From: Candidatus Woesearchaeota archaeon CG10_big_fil_rev_8_21_14_0_10_32_24
GTDB taxonomy: Archaea; Nanobdellota; Nanobdellia; Woesearchaeales; GW2011-AR9
Assembly: GCA_002763025.1 (NCBI GenBank)
Contig: PCYG01000014.1
Coordinates: 1-9,538, forward strand
Direction of reading: 5' to 3'
DNA length: 9,538 nt
The notes under the pieces were generated by a model. It was not told the DNA's origin, did not search any database, and saw only the letters and a program-made list of their open reading frames with translations. Positions 1 to 6,378 of this stretch are shown here, piece by piece; the stretch's first letter is position 1, and every line of letters begins with the position of its first letter. A program made the position numbers and the translations under genes.

Positions 1-1680
1 ACTGTTGTTGATAAACCTACAGACTTTGCAAAGTTCCCTGGAACCAAAACAACAAATCCTGCAACAATTGCAGATTCTGATAAAGTTCCAAACTTTGTGT
101 TAGAAAATTCAAATGGGATGATTGTATTTTCACAGGATGTAAAACTTTCAGATGTAGCTTCTTTAGCTGATGTTGTTGTAATTAACAATGGATATGTTTC
201 TATAGATTCTGCAAAAGCAAGTACATTTAATCAAAAAGCAACCATTACTTTAGCGAAATCTTTCGCAGACCCTATTATCTTGAAAGCAGCTGGATTTAAT
301 GCAAATACAGGATTCACAGTATGTGGAGATTGTAAAATAGTTGATGATAGTAAAATATCAGGTAAATTTGGATTTGAAGTTTCTGGTTTCAGCACATACA
401 AAGTAGAAGAGAAGAAATCTGCTGTGTTAGATGTTGCTGAAGTTTTCGTTGAAAATGTTGATCGCGAAACAACCGTTACAAAAACATTTACTGTAAGTAA
501 TGCTGGTAGTGTTGATGCAATTAATGATTTGAAATTTGATGCAAGCGGTATCGCAAGCAAATATAAATTTGAAGTTTCATCTGCACCTTTAAGTATTTCT
601 GCAACAGGCCAAGGAACTGTTACAATTAAGTTCTTTGTACCTAGTGATGCAAACGGTGAAAAATATAGTATTGGTAACATTGTTGTAACTGGTAAAGACG
701 CGAAAGGCGTTGCAGTTTCAAAAATCATCCCTGTTTATATCCAACCAAAGAGTTTCTTGACAGTTGAAAAAGTAGAAGTTAATGGTAAAACCTCAGGTGA
801 TCTCACTTTAAATGAAGAAAACGACATTGAAGTGAAAGTTAAGAATACATTAGATGAGGATATGGTTGATGTAACTGTAACTGTAGAAATCTTAGACGTT
901 GATGGTGATTCTCTCTCTGAAGAATCTGATTCATTTGATTTAGATAAAACAGATGATAAAACTGTAACAGTAACATTTGATTTATCAAATGAAGTTGTTG
1001 ATCAAGACAGTTACACTATTAAAATCACAGTTGAAGGTGAAACTGACAAAGACGGTACAAAACACGTTACTACAATTACAAAAACCGTAAATGTTGATCG
1101 TGAAAAACACAAAGTTATCATTGACTCTACTTCATTAAGTTTAAGCAATGTACAATGTATTGATTTTACATCATTATACGTTTCTGTAAAGAATATTGGT
1201 AAGAATAATGAAAAAGACATTGAAATTCGTGTGTTAAACAACGAGTTAGGATTAAGTAGCCAAAGAACCGGTATTGATCTTGACGACTTTAGTGGAAGTG
1301 ACAACGATTATAGTGCAACCTTTAACTTAAATGTTGCAAATGCTAAAAAAGGATCTTATCCAATTCAAGTTGAAGTGTATAGAGACGGAAAATTAGAAGA
1401 AACTAAAACTGTAACTTTAACAGTTGCTGAATGTGGAAGTACAATACAAAGTACAACAGGTTCACAACAAGTGTTAGGAAGCGATTCAAGTTTAGCACAA
1501 CAATTACAAGCACAACTACAAGCACAATTGGCATCTGGTCAAAATGCATTAACTGGCGCTACTGTTCAAGGAAGTTTCCGTGAATCAAGCAGTTACACAG
1601 CATTACTTGCAATCTTAATTGTATTTGTATTCATTGCATTAGTTTTAGCAATGGCAGTTCTTGTAATTAAGAAACGTTAA
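1..1680 (+). CDS. Putative S-layer/cell-surface protein with C-terminal membrane anchor (5' end outside window)
   Basis: This reading frame is open from the first base, so the gene begins upstream and 559 C-terminal residues are visible. The visible part is a chain of beta-rich, Thr/Val/Asp-rich segments that look like CARDB/COG1361-type Ig-like modules: one around residues 140-245 (FTVSNAGSVDAINDLKF), one around 255-370, and one around 375-475 (SVKNIGKNNEKDIEIRV). A Gln/Ala-rich linker (QQLQAQLQAQLA) follows, then a single transmembrane helix of about 23 hydrophobic residues and a short basic tail ending KKR. This is the usual plan of archaeal envelope proteins held in the membrane by the C-terminus with the repeats outside. 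Two Cys (CGDC) near residue 110 could form a disulfide. The GTG at 97 is merely an internal codon. The S-layer role is inferred from architecture; an adhesin or other surface protein is possible. Confidence 0.75.
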   Translation, partial: TVVDKPTDFAKFPGTKTTNPATIADSDKVPNFVLENSNGMIVFSQDVKLSDVASLADVVVINNGYVSIDSAKASTFNQKATITLAKSFADPIILKAAGFNANTGFTVCGDCKIVDDSKISGKFGFEVSGFSTYKVEEKKSAVLDVAEVFVENVDRETTVTKTFTVSNAGSVDAINDLKFDASGIASKYKFEVSSAPLSISATGQGTVTIKFFVPSDANGEKYSIGNIVVTGKDAKGVAVSKIIPVYIQPKSFLTVEKVEVNGKTSGDLTLNEENDIEVKVKNTLDEDMVDVTVTVEILDVDGDSLSEESDSFDLDKTDDKTVTVTFDLSNEVVDQDSYTIKITVEGETDKDGTKHVTTITKTVNVDREKHKVIIDSTSLSLSNVQCIDFTSLYVSVKNIGKNNEKDIEIRVLNNELGLSSQRTGIDLDDFSGSDNDYSATFNLNVANAKKGSYPIQVEVYRDGKLEETKTVTLTVAECGSTIQSTTGSQQVLGSDSSLAQQLQAQLQAQLASGQNALTGATVQGSFRESSSYTALLAILIVFVFIALVLAMAVLVIKKR

Positions 1681-1715
1681 GTTTTATTTTTTTTTTATTT
1701 TATTTTATTATTTTG
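1681..1715 (+). terminator. Poly-T terminator region after the surface-protein gene
   Basis: Directly after the stop codon there is a 35-base tract that is almost entirely T with a few A and one G, including a run of about ten T. Archaeal RNA polymerase terminates on U-rich tracts without needing a hairpin, so this probably ends the surface-protein transcript. Confidence 0.55.
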
Positions 1716-1727
1716 AAACATAATAAA

Positions 1728-2064
1728 ATGGCTGAATTAGATGAATTTCAAATAGAAGCAATTGATGATTTCTTACTGGGTTCATACCCCCCAGCTTGCT
1801 GTGATTATCAATAAAACCCAGTAAGGACTAAAAATCCCAACTAATTTAATACCCCGTAGCTCTGTTGCGATTGGGATTTTTTATTTTCTTAGAAAATTTC
1901 CTAATCAAGATATCCCAATTTTAAATGATTACGTAAGCATCCTTAATACAATAGAGACAATGGAAGAAGCTATGAGATGTGGAGACCTACACGAACCATA
2001 TGGAACAAGAATTGTTACCGATGTAGAACGATTAAGTGAGGATTTAGATATTTCTCATGTATAG
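1728..2064 (+). pseudogene. Small acidic protein gene interrupted by a pair of hairpin repeats
   Basis: An ATG at 1728 opens MAELDEFQIEAIDDFL and then runs into a hairpin repeat and stops at 1812-1814 after 28 residues. Beyond the repeats a coding-like frame resumes near 1888 (FLRKFPNQDIPILNDYV, continuing to a stop at 2062-2064; it contains TMEEAMRCGDLHEPYG). Joined, the two halves give an acidic protein of about 73 residues with a consistent amphipathic-helical character. The bases TTTCTTA or TTCTTA occur at both edges of the interruption (about 1770-1775 and 1885-1891) and may be a target duplication. The two halves differ by one T in frame, so simple excision would not restore the frame exactly. 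No known family is recognised. The alternative is two unrelated short ORFs, but the coding character on both sides favours a broken gene. Confidence 0.5.
1773..1880. repeat. Pair A of REP-like hairpins
   Basis: Two adjacent stem-loops of about 50 bp each. The first has a perfect 10-bp outer stem (TTACTGGGTT at 1773-1782 with AACCCAGTAA at 1815-1824). The second has a perfect 10-bp outer stem (AAAATCCCAA at 1831-1840 with TTGGGATTTT at 1871-1880). Each encloses a smaller hairpin following ATACCCC: CAGC-TT-GCTG at 1792-1801, and CGTAGC-TCT-GTTGCG at 1855-1869, the latter using G-U pairs. The same core recurs at 5160-5257. Local GC is well above the surroundings. They resemble REP/IS200-IS605-type hairpins, but that link is from memory of such motifs and unproven. 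Confidence 0.6.
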
Positions 2065-2267
2065 TGAGTTTCCATTAAAAGCGAACAATATTAACATCGT
2101 AGAGAGAGCACAGCGGGGTGCAAAACGAAGTGGAGCAGGTTTTTTTATCACCGAAAATTGCACTGGCTCCGTAATTCCCACAAACTCGTAATAATTTTAT
2201 TTGTTACCCCTTATTAGTTAAAAATAAAGCGAAAGAGTTATAAATAAACTAGTCCTCTAAGTAAAAT
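2065..2267. other. Intergenic stretch without a recognisable gene
   Basis: No coding frame stands out on either strand. A short GC-richer block at about 2100-2135 (GCAC and GTGC able to pair around AGCGGG) is followed by a run of seven T near 2139, which could be the end of a small transcript. Closer to the next gene an imperfect TTTATTT/AAATAAA inverted repeat lies around 2196-2230. The last 30 bases hold the M16 gene promoter. Confidence 0.3.
2238..2246 (+). promoter_or_regulatory. TATA box of the M16 peptidase gene
   Basis: TTATAAATA preceded by the purine-rich GCGAAAGAG, a plausible BRE. Its centre is 26 bp before the ATG at 2268, the normal TATA-to-start distance in archaea, so the transcript should be leaderless or nearly so. 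No Shine-Dalgarno sequence is seen before the ATG. Confidence 0.65.
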
Positions 2268-3557
2268 ATGACTACATTAAATGGCAATTATAGAGAATTG
2301 ACTTTAGATAATGGATTAGTCGTAGCTCTACAAAATACGCCTACTCAGACCATCTCTGGAAGATTAAGAGTTCATCATGGTGGACTTCATGAAAGAGAGG
2401 GAGAAGAAGGTTTAGCTCATTTTTTAGAACATGCTGTTATGAAAGGCGGAGGAAGAAAATTTGCTCCAAACACAGCCGAAAGAATTATGGGTACATTTGG
2501 GAATATTAATGCGACTACAAAGTCTTATGAAACTCGTTTTCCTGTTGGAATGCTGGCTGATGATTTGGAATTATATCTTGATCTTATTTCTGATGTTATC
2601 TTTCATCCAAGATTTGACTTAGGAAAGATAAATCAAGAAAGACAAAGAATATTAAGAGAAACAGCAGACGTAAAAAGTAACCCTGCATTTCAAGATAATA
2701 TTGACTACATGGATGCCTTTTATGGTGTTGATTCTCCTCATACTTATTTTGTTTTAGGAAAAGAAGATGTTGTAGCAAGAGCAACACAAAATAATCTTAG
2801 GGCATTCCATGAAAGAGGATATAATCCAAATAATATGGATTTGATTCTTGTAGGAGCATTGCCTGAAAATGTTGATGAATTGGTTGCTAAATATTTTGCA
2901 GATAAACCAAGAGGTAACGGAGCAAAATATGATTTTCCAAGAAATCCTGATTTAGAAGGAAGAACTGTTCTTCACAGACGTACCCAAGAATTGTATAATG
3001 GACAAAGTCCAGAAAGTAGCAGTGCCCATTTCAGTATTAGTTTTGTAGCTCCAACTGATGATGCAGAAGACAGTTATGCTGTTAGAAGGCTCGTTCAAAT
3101 TTTAGGAGGAGATGCAAACTCAAAATTATTCAAAAAATTAAGTCAAGAAATGGGACTTGCTTATGGAATTGGAAGTAGCTATGTTGCCCAAAATAATGCT
3201 GGAGCTATCACTGTTGGTGGAAGTGTTCAAGCAACAAGAGGCGATGAAGCAATTGATGCTACTTTCCACGAAATGGAACATCTAAAAAATGAACTTGTTG
3301 ATAGTGATGAGTTGGCAAGAATTAATAGAAATGACATTTATGGTTTAGCGAAATATTTTGAAACTAATGAAGGTCATGTTGGAGCGATTGAAATTAAATG
3401 GGATAGAGGACTAACTCCGGAATTATACTTACAAAAAATGGATGCAGTTACGCCAGAGATGGTAAGAGAAGCTGCAAACAAATATTTCCCAGCAAGTAGA
3501 GCAAACGGAAAATATGTTTTATTGAAAACACATTTTATTGTTAAGATGTCCGCTTAA
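2268..3557 (+). CDS. M16 family zinc metallopeptidase (insulinase/processing-peptidase-like)
   Basis: A 429-residue protein, the usual length of single-unit M16B peptidases. The inverted zinc site HxxEH is present as HFLEH at residues 51-55 and is followed about 76 residues later by E131 in RILRET, the expected third zinc ligand, so the catalytic half looks active. The second half (from about residue 215) holds the structural M16 domain with the conserved KLSQEMGLAYGIGSSY segment (about 290-305). These enzymes act as clamshell dimers that digest unstructured peptides. No signal peptide or membrane segment is visible, so the protein is probably cytosolic. Its leaderless promoter and lack of close partners suggest a single-gene unit. 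Substrate unknown. Confidence 0.9.
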   Translation: MTTLNGNYRELTLDNGLVVALQNTPTQTISGRLRVHHGGLHEREGEEGLAHFLEHAVMKGGGRKFAPNTAERIMGTFGNINATTKSYETRFPVGMLADDLELYLDLISDVIFHPRFDLGKINQERQRILRETADVKSNPAFQDNIDYMDAFYGVDSPHTYFVLGKEDVVARATQNNLRAFHERGYNPNNMDLILVGALPENVDELVAKYFADKPRGNGAKYDFPRNPDLEGRTVLHRRTQELYNGQSPESSSAHFSISFVAPTDDAEDSYAVRRLVQILGGDANSKLFKKLSQEMGLAYGIGSSYVAQNNAGAITVGGSVQATRGDEAIDATFHEMEHLKNELVDSDELARINRNDIYGLAKYFETNEGHVGAIEIKWDRGLTPELYLQKMDAVTPEMVREAANKYFPASRANGKYVLLKTHFIVKMSA

Positions 3558-3746
3558 AGAATAAATATTTCACTTTCTAGAATTTGCGGGAAGTGAGGTG
3601 AAATGAAACCACTTAGACGTTGTTATATGAAGTTGCGAAGCAGTTTTATCGTCTTTTCTTTGGTCGTTTAAGCGAATTATATATGAAATTCCATTCGGTA
3701 ATTAAGGAATTTCAGTATAATATTACAACAAGAATTAAAACGAAGA
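3558..3746. other. Intergenic stretch rich in short inverted repeats between convergent genes
   Basis: No gene is supported. The stretch contains ATTTCAC/GTGAAAT arms near 3566 and 3599, an AGACG/CGTCT pair around 3615-3655 enclosing TTGCGAAGCA, and a perfect 8-bp stem GAAATTCC (3685-3692) with GGAATTTC (3706-3713). It lies between the 3' ends of the M16 and Taw3 genes, so the dyads may help end transcription or belong to a small RNA. A TTG-initiated frame from 3620 that runs into the antisense of Taw3 has no recognisable product. Confidence 0.35.
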
Positions 3747-4295
3747 TTATATCATTAATTTTTGTCTCAATAATTCCATCTGCTCCCATGTTTTTTGAAG
3801 TTTATGATTAAGAAGATTCTGAAGCCATTCTTGATCTCCTGCGTATACTAAATTGCCGTCTTCATAGAAGGGCATGTCTACTTTATCAGACCCTTGGAGT
3901 TCTACGATGAATTTTCTGTTAATAGAGAGAATAGATGATTTTTTGAAAACAGATTTTGCAAGTTGAAGTAATTCATTCGCTGAATCTAAATCCTGGCAGG
4001 CAATATGTATAATGAATGGTTCCATTTTGAGCCATACGATTCCTTGTGGTTGAATATTGAAGAAATCTGAAGTGATTAATTCATGTGAAACACGTAACCA
4101 TTCTGTGTTGCATTTTTTTCCATCCCCTTGCCAAAAATAAATACGACCGGAACATGAAGAAGTAGTATAATAATTTTCCAATGCATTAATCGTTTCAATA
4201 ATCGGAATAGCATACTGATCTATAAAACCTTTTTTACTTTTATCATGTACAATCATCTTTTGTAATGCCACATGTTTTTCATTTTGGAAGGTCAT
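3747..4295 (-). CDS. taw3: Taw3, tRNA(Phe) wybutosine-biosynthesis methyltransferase (TYW3 family)
   Basis: The 182-residue protein carries the TYW3 signature: KKGFIDQYAIPIIETINALE leading into YYTTSSCSGRI (residues 42-52), where SSCSGRI is the hallmark, then a W-R-V-S-H segment (67-71) and EPFIIHIACQ (92-101). In yeast TYW3 methylates the tricyclic 4-demethylwyosine base at position 37 of tRNA-Phe; archaeal Taw3 proteins make the matching N4-methylated wyosine derivatives together with Taw1, Taw2 and Trm5, none of which is in this window. Length fits archaeal members (about 180-200 residues). The ATG start lies about 27 bp from a TATA-like element shared with the divergent trmI gene. A C-terminal charged helix of about 30 residues follows the core domain. 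Confidence 0.88.
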   Translation of the reverse strand: MTFQNEKHVALQKMIVHDKSKKGFIDQYAIPIIETINALENYYTTSSCSGRIYFWQGDGKKCNTEWLRVSHELITSDFFNIQPQGIVWLKMEPFIIHIACQDLDSANELLQLAKSVFKKSSILSINRKFIVELQGSDKVDMPFYEDGNLVYAGDQEWLQNLLNHKLQKTWEQMELLRQKLMI

Positions 4296-4316
4296 ATATT
4301 AGTTTTCATGACCAAA

Positions 4317-4327
4317 GGTTTTTAAAG
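4317..4327. promoter_or_regulatory. Shared symmetrical TATA box of the divergent taw3 and trmI genes
   Basis: The 52-bp gap between the two ATGs contains one good TATA-like element, GTTTTTAAAGA. Its centre is about 25 bp from the trmI ATG on the plus strand and about 27 bp from the taw3 ATG on the minus strand, where it reads TCTTTAAAAAC. Both distances are right for leaderless archaeal transcripts, so one TBP site may serve both genes, with BRE context deciding direction. Function is inferred from spacing only. Confidence 0.55.
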
Positions 4328-4347
4328 ATTATGATGAAAATAAGAAT

Positions 4348-5082
4348 ATGAGAAATATTAAGAAAGTAGTGATAGATTTGAACAGTAATAAAAAGTATTT
4401 TATCAAAGACCTAGATGATAATTTCCATACAGCAAATGGTGTGATTTCTAAAACTGATTTGCAAGGAAATGAAACTTTAGTAAAATCAGATAAAGGTAAG
4501 AAATTTGTAGTGTTAGAACCTTCTTTTGTAGACCTCTGGGAAAATTTAACCCGTGGCCCTCAGATAATGCAACAAAAAGATGTAGGTATGGTATTGGCTA
4601 AAACAGGAGTTAATAGAGAATCTAGAATTGTTGATGCCGGTGGTGGCAGTGGAAGCATGTGCCTTTCTTTTGCAAATATTTGTAAGGATATATATGTTTA
4701 TGAAATCAATCCTGAACATTACGATGTTATTCAGAAAAATGTCCATGCATTTGGTATTGAAAATTTACATTTGAAACAAGATAATGTTTATAATGGCATT
4801 GAAGAGAAAGATATTGATGTTATTAATTTAGATCTTCCTGAACCATGGCAAGCTGTGAATACAGCTGAAAAAGCATTGAAGGATGGTGGGTTCTTAGTGG
4901 TGTATTTACCTAATCTAGGACAAGTAAAACAATTTATTGATTCTTGTAAGGGCACAAGATTTCGTGTATTAGAAACACTTGAACTTCTTGAACGGAAGTG
5001 GAAAATTGAAGATAGAATTATGCGTCCTGAATTTGAAATGTTAGGACATACTGGCTTTTTAACATTTTGTAGGAAATTATAA
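4348..5082 (+). CDS. trmI: TrmI-type tRNA (adenine-N1)-methyltransferase (Gcd14/Trm61 family)
   Basis: A class I SAM-dependent methyltransferase that makes 1-methyladenosine in the T-loop of tRNA (position 58, in some archaea also 57). Residues 1-65 form the small N-terminal beta domain typical of TrmI. Then come TRGPQIM (68-74), SAM motif I VDAGGGSGSM (95-104), the acidic ribose-binding E119 in VYEINPEH, D145, the catalytic motif DLPEPW (162-167) and the family C-terminal segment RPEFEMLGHTGFL (226-238). At 244 residues it is close to archaeal homologues, which act as homotetramers. It pairs head to head with taw3, another tRNA-modification gene. The motif I glycine pattern GGGSGS is slightly unusual against the more common GTGSGA. 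No SD sequence; leaderless transcript expected. Confidence 0.9.
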   Translation: MRNIKKVVIDLNSNKKYFIKDLDDNFHTANGVISKTDLQGNETLVKSDKGKKFVVLEPSFVDLWENLTRGPQIMQQKDVGMVLAKTGVNRESRIVDAGGGSGSMCLSFANICKDIYVYEINPEHYDVIQKNVHAFGIENLHLKQDNVYNGIEEKDIDVINLDLPEPWQAVNTAEKALKDGGFLVVYLPNLGQVKQFIDSCKGTRFRVLETLELLERKWKIEDRIMRPEFEMLGHTGFLTFCRKL

Positions 5083-5110
5083 ACAGAGGGTTTATAAAGG
5101 TACAAAGGAA

Positions 5111-5124
5111 TATATATATTATAA
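5111..5124 (+). promoter_or_regulatory. Candidate TATA box for the zinc-ribbon gene, far upstream
   Basis: TATATATATTATAA is the best TATA-like tract upstream of the 5269 gene. Initiation 25 bp beyond it would give a leader of roughly 125 nt containing the hairpins at 5160-5257, in contrast to the leaderless neighbours. The spacing-based assignment is tentative. Confidence 0.35.
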
Positions 5125-5159
5125 AGACTTTTAACGGGTTCTTTTTGATTGTTTGTGAA

Positions 5160-5257
5160 TGGGTTCATACCTCGTTGCTTGTAGCGACTAATTAAGAGCA
5201 AACACCAAAAACCCAATATTAACCTAAACATACCCCACAGCTTGCTGTGGTTTGGTT
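5160..5257. repeat. Pair B of REP-like hairpins
   Basis: The first unit has outer arms TGGGTT (5160-5165) and AACCCA (5210-5215) with inner hairpin TCGTTGC-TT-GTAGCGA (5172-5187) that needs one or two G-U pairs. The second unit has AACCtAAA (5221-5228) opposite TTTGGTT (5251-5257) and inner hairpin CCACAGC-TT-GCTGTGG (5235-5250), perfect over 7 bp. Both follow CATACC, like pair A; the first units of both pairs share GGGTTCATACC. An upstream GGGTT at 5136-5140 with GTTTG at 5151-5155 can compete for the AACCC and CAAAC bases, giving an alternative longer stem. Confidence 0.6.
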
Positions 5258-5268
5258 TTTAATTTAAT

Positions 5269-5424
5269 ATGGCTAAATTTAATAAAGTAAAATTTTGTTA
5301 CGGATGCAATGAACGATTTCTCATCAAACCGGGTGAACCTAATCGTGGATATTGTACATCTTGTCAAAAAAAAGTTGATAAATCTAAAAAAGAACATGAA
5401 AAAGAAGATGAAGGTAAGAATTAA
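5269..5424 (+). CDS. Small zinc-ribbon protein
   Basis: A 51-residue ORF, MAKFNKVKFCYGCNERF onward, with two CxxC knuckles: C10-x2-C13 and C29-x2-C32. The spacing of 15 residues between them fits a single zinc ribbon. The C-terminal third is a highly charged Lys/Glu helix (KKEHEKEDEGK). Such miniature zinc ribbons are common in archaea and may bind nucleic acid or a ribosomal or transcription partner; no family is recognised. Only 11 bp separate hairpin pair B from its ATG, so its leader is structured. No clear Shine-Dalgarno sequence is seen. Confidence 0.7.
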   Translation: MAKFNKVKFCYGCNERFLIKPGEPNRGYCTSCQKKVDKSKKEHEKEDEGKN

Positions 5425-5444
5425 TTTTGGTGAAATTTAATTAG

Positions 5445-5520
5445 AGGTTCTAAATAATTTCCACCCGCTTTACTAAAAGAAGGCGCTAATTTCCATCTAA
5501 TATATTTTCATTTAGAACCT
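5445..5520. repeat. 11-bp inverted repeat around the 3' end of the secreted-protein gene
   Basis: AGGTTCTAAAT at 5445-5455 is matched exactly by ATTTAGAACCT at 5510-5520, enclosing 54 bp. The enclosed part also has a near direct repeat TAATTTCCA(C/T)C. The right arm overlaps the last codons and stop of the 5508-5735 gene, so the structure lies where the two convergent transcripts end and could act as a bidirectional terminator or a short element. Confidence 0.45.
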
Positions 5521-5735
5521 TCTGCTTTTTCCCAAAAGGGGTCATTAGAACGAAAGTGAAGATTATCATCAAATAAAGCAATGGGATCATGTAAAGATAA
5601 TTTATAACACGTTCCACCATCACAAGGATAATTTGTAACATCTTTAATTTCTACATTAAAACGTGCATCTTCAGAAGCATCTCCAGATAAATAAAGTGCA
5701 GTTGCACCTAAAATAGTAGCTATTGTTTTCTTCAT
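5508..5735 (-). CDS. Small secreted protein of unknown function
   Basis: A 75-residue protein beginning MKKTIATILGATALYLSGDA: two Lys followed by a hydrophobic stretch of about 14 residues, a typical Sec signal peptide with possible cleavage after residue 19-21. The remaining 54 residues are polar, with two Cys in PCDGGTCYKLSL (about residues 38-43) that could form a disulfide outside the cell. No family is recognised. The gene's upstream side has been replaced: MITE-1 copy a ends 5 bp before the ATG, and the ATG lies inside the 8-bp target duplication. I see no good TATA box 25 bp upstream within the element, so expression may be lost or may depend on the element. Confidence 0.6.
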   Translation of the reverse strand: MKKTIATILGATALYLSGDASEDARFNVEIKDVTNYPCDGGTCYKLSLHDPIALFDDNLHFRSNDPFWEKAEGSK

Positions 5736-5739
5736 ATTA

Positions 5740-5907
5740 GTAATACTTTAGCAAAATGAAGCAGAGATAGCACCGACTCACTTTTCTGCTGGTGGGATTG
5801 CACTGCGGGCACCCCGTAAGGGGCTTCCCCCACCCGCAAAGAAATGTTAGAGTCAAGAAACGTTCATAAATTGGTGCTTTCTCTGCTTCAGAACACTAAA
5901 GTATTAC
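5740..5907 (-). mobile_element. MITE-1 copy a (168 bp, intact)
   Basis: A non-autonomous element bounded by GTAATACTTTAG and its complement, part of 35-bp imperfect terminal inverted repeats that also share TGAAGCAGAGA and AGCACC. It is flanked by an exact 8-bp target duplication TCATATTA (5732-5739 and 5908-5915). The interior is GC-rich with a strong hairpin: TGCGGG (5804-5809) with CCCGCA (5833-5838) around CCCC-GTAA-GGGG. It has no ORF. By inspection it differs from the empty form of copy b at only three positions, so movement was recent. Strand is given relative to copy b as plus. Confidence 0.9.
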
Positions 5908-5921
5908 TCATATTAATAATG

Positions 5922-5929
5922 TTAATAAA
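5922..5929 (+). promoter_or_regulatory. TATA box of the dUTPase gene
   Basis: TTAATAAA centred about 27 bp before the dut ATG at 5953; it lies just outside the MITE-1 copy a target duplication, so the insertion left this promoter whole. A leaderless transcript is expected. Confidence 0.5.
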
Positions 5930-5952
5930 CTAATACAAAAATATAATAAATT

Positions 5953-6378
5953 ATGACAATAAAAATAAAAAAATTACACCCAGATGCAATTCTTCCTAAG
6001 TATGCAAATGAACATGATGCAGGGATGGATCTGTATGCATCCGAATCCTTGATATTACAACCAGGTAAAAGAAAATTAGTTTCTACAGGAATTGCAATGG
6101 CAATTCCTCAAGGTTATGTGGGATTAATGTGGGATAAATCAGGGATTGCAATGAAATATGGTTTGAAGACGATGGCTGGTGTCATTGATACGGGTTACAG
6201 AGGAGAAATTAAGATTTTAGTACACAATTTAAGTAATCAAGAATATCTTATTGAGAAAGGATATAAAATTGCACAGATGTTAATTCAACCTATTGAAAAA
6301 AAACAATTATTAGAAGTAGAGGAATTGGATACAACAGATCGTGGTGAAGGTGGATTTGGAAGTTCTGGGCTCACTTAA
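5953..6378 (+). CDS. dut: dUTP diphosphatase (trimeric dUTPase)
   Basis: Hydrolyses dUTP to dUMP and pyrophosphate, keeping uracil out of DNA and feeding dTMP synthesis. All five motifs of the trimeric family are visible in 141 residues: motif 1 AGMDLYA (about 23-29), motif 2 DKSGIAMK (about 61-68), motif 3 GVIDTGYRGEIK (about 76-87, with the catalytic Asp and the base-stacking Tyr), motif 4 GYKIAQMLIQP (about 103-113) and the Gly-rich C-terminal motif 5 RGEGGFGSSG (about 130-139) that closes over the substrate. Length is normal. The last 8 nt overlap the end of the convergent AMP phosphorylase gene. Both neighbours act on nucleotides but are transcribed towards each other. Confidence 0.95.
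   Translation: MTIKIKKLHPDAILPKYANEHDAGMDLYASESLILQPGKRKLVSTGIAMAIPQGYVGLMWDKSGIAMKYGLKTMAGVIDTGYRGEIKILVHNLSNQEYLIEKGYKIAQMLIQPIEKKQLLEVEELDTTDRGEGGFGSSGLT

Noticed and set aside
97..99. GTG as the start codon of the surface-protein gene
   Set aside because: The frame is open back to base 1 with sequence of the same character, so the true start is upstream of the window.
231..728. 165-residue minus-strand ORF inside the surface-protein gene
   Set aside because: It is the antisense shadow of a Val/Thr/Asp-rich coding region, with no promoter or family resemblance.
3620..3811. 63-residue TTG-started ORF
   Set aside because: The second part is antisense to taw3, there is no SD or TATA at proper spacing, and no known domain is seen.
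4331..4337. ATGATGA as a C box of a C/D-box guide RNA
   Set aside because: No CTGA D box follows within guide-RNA length, and the site lies in the leader just before the trmI start.
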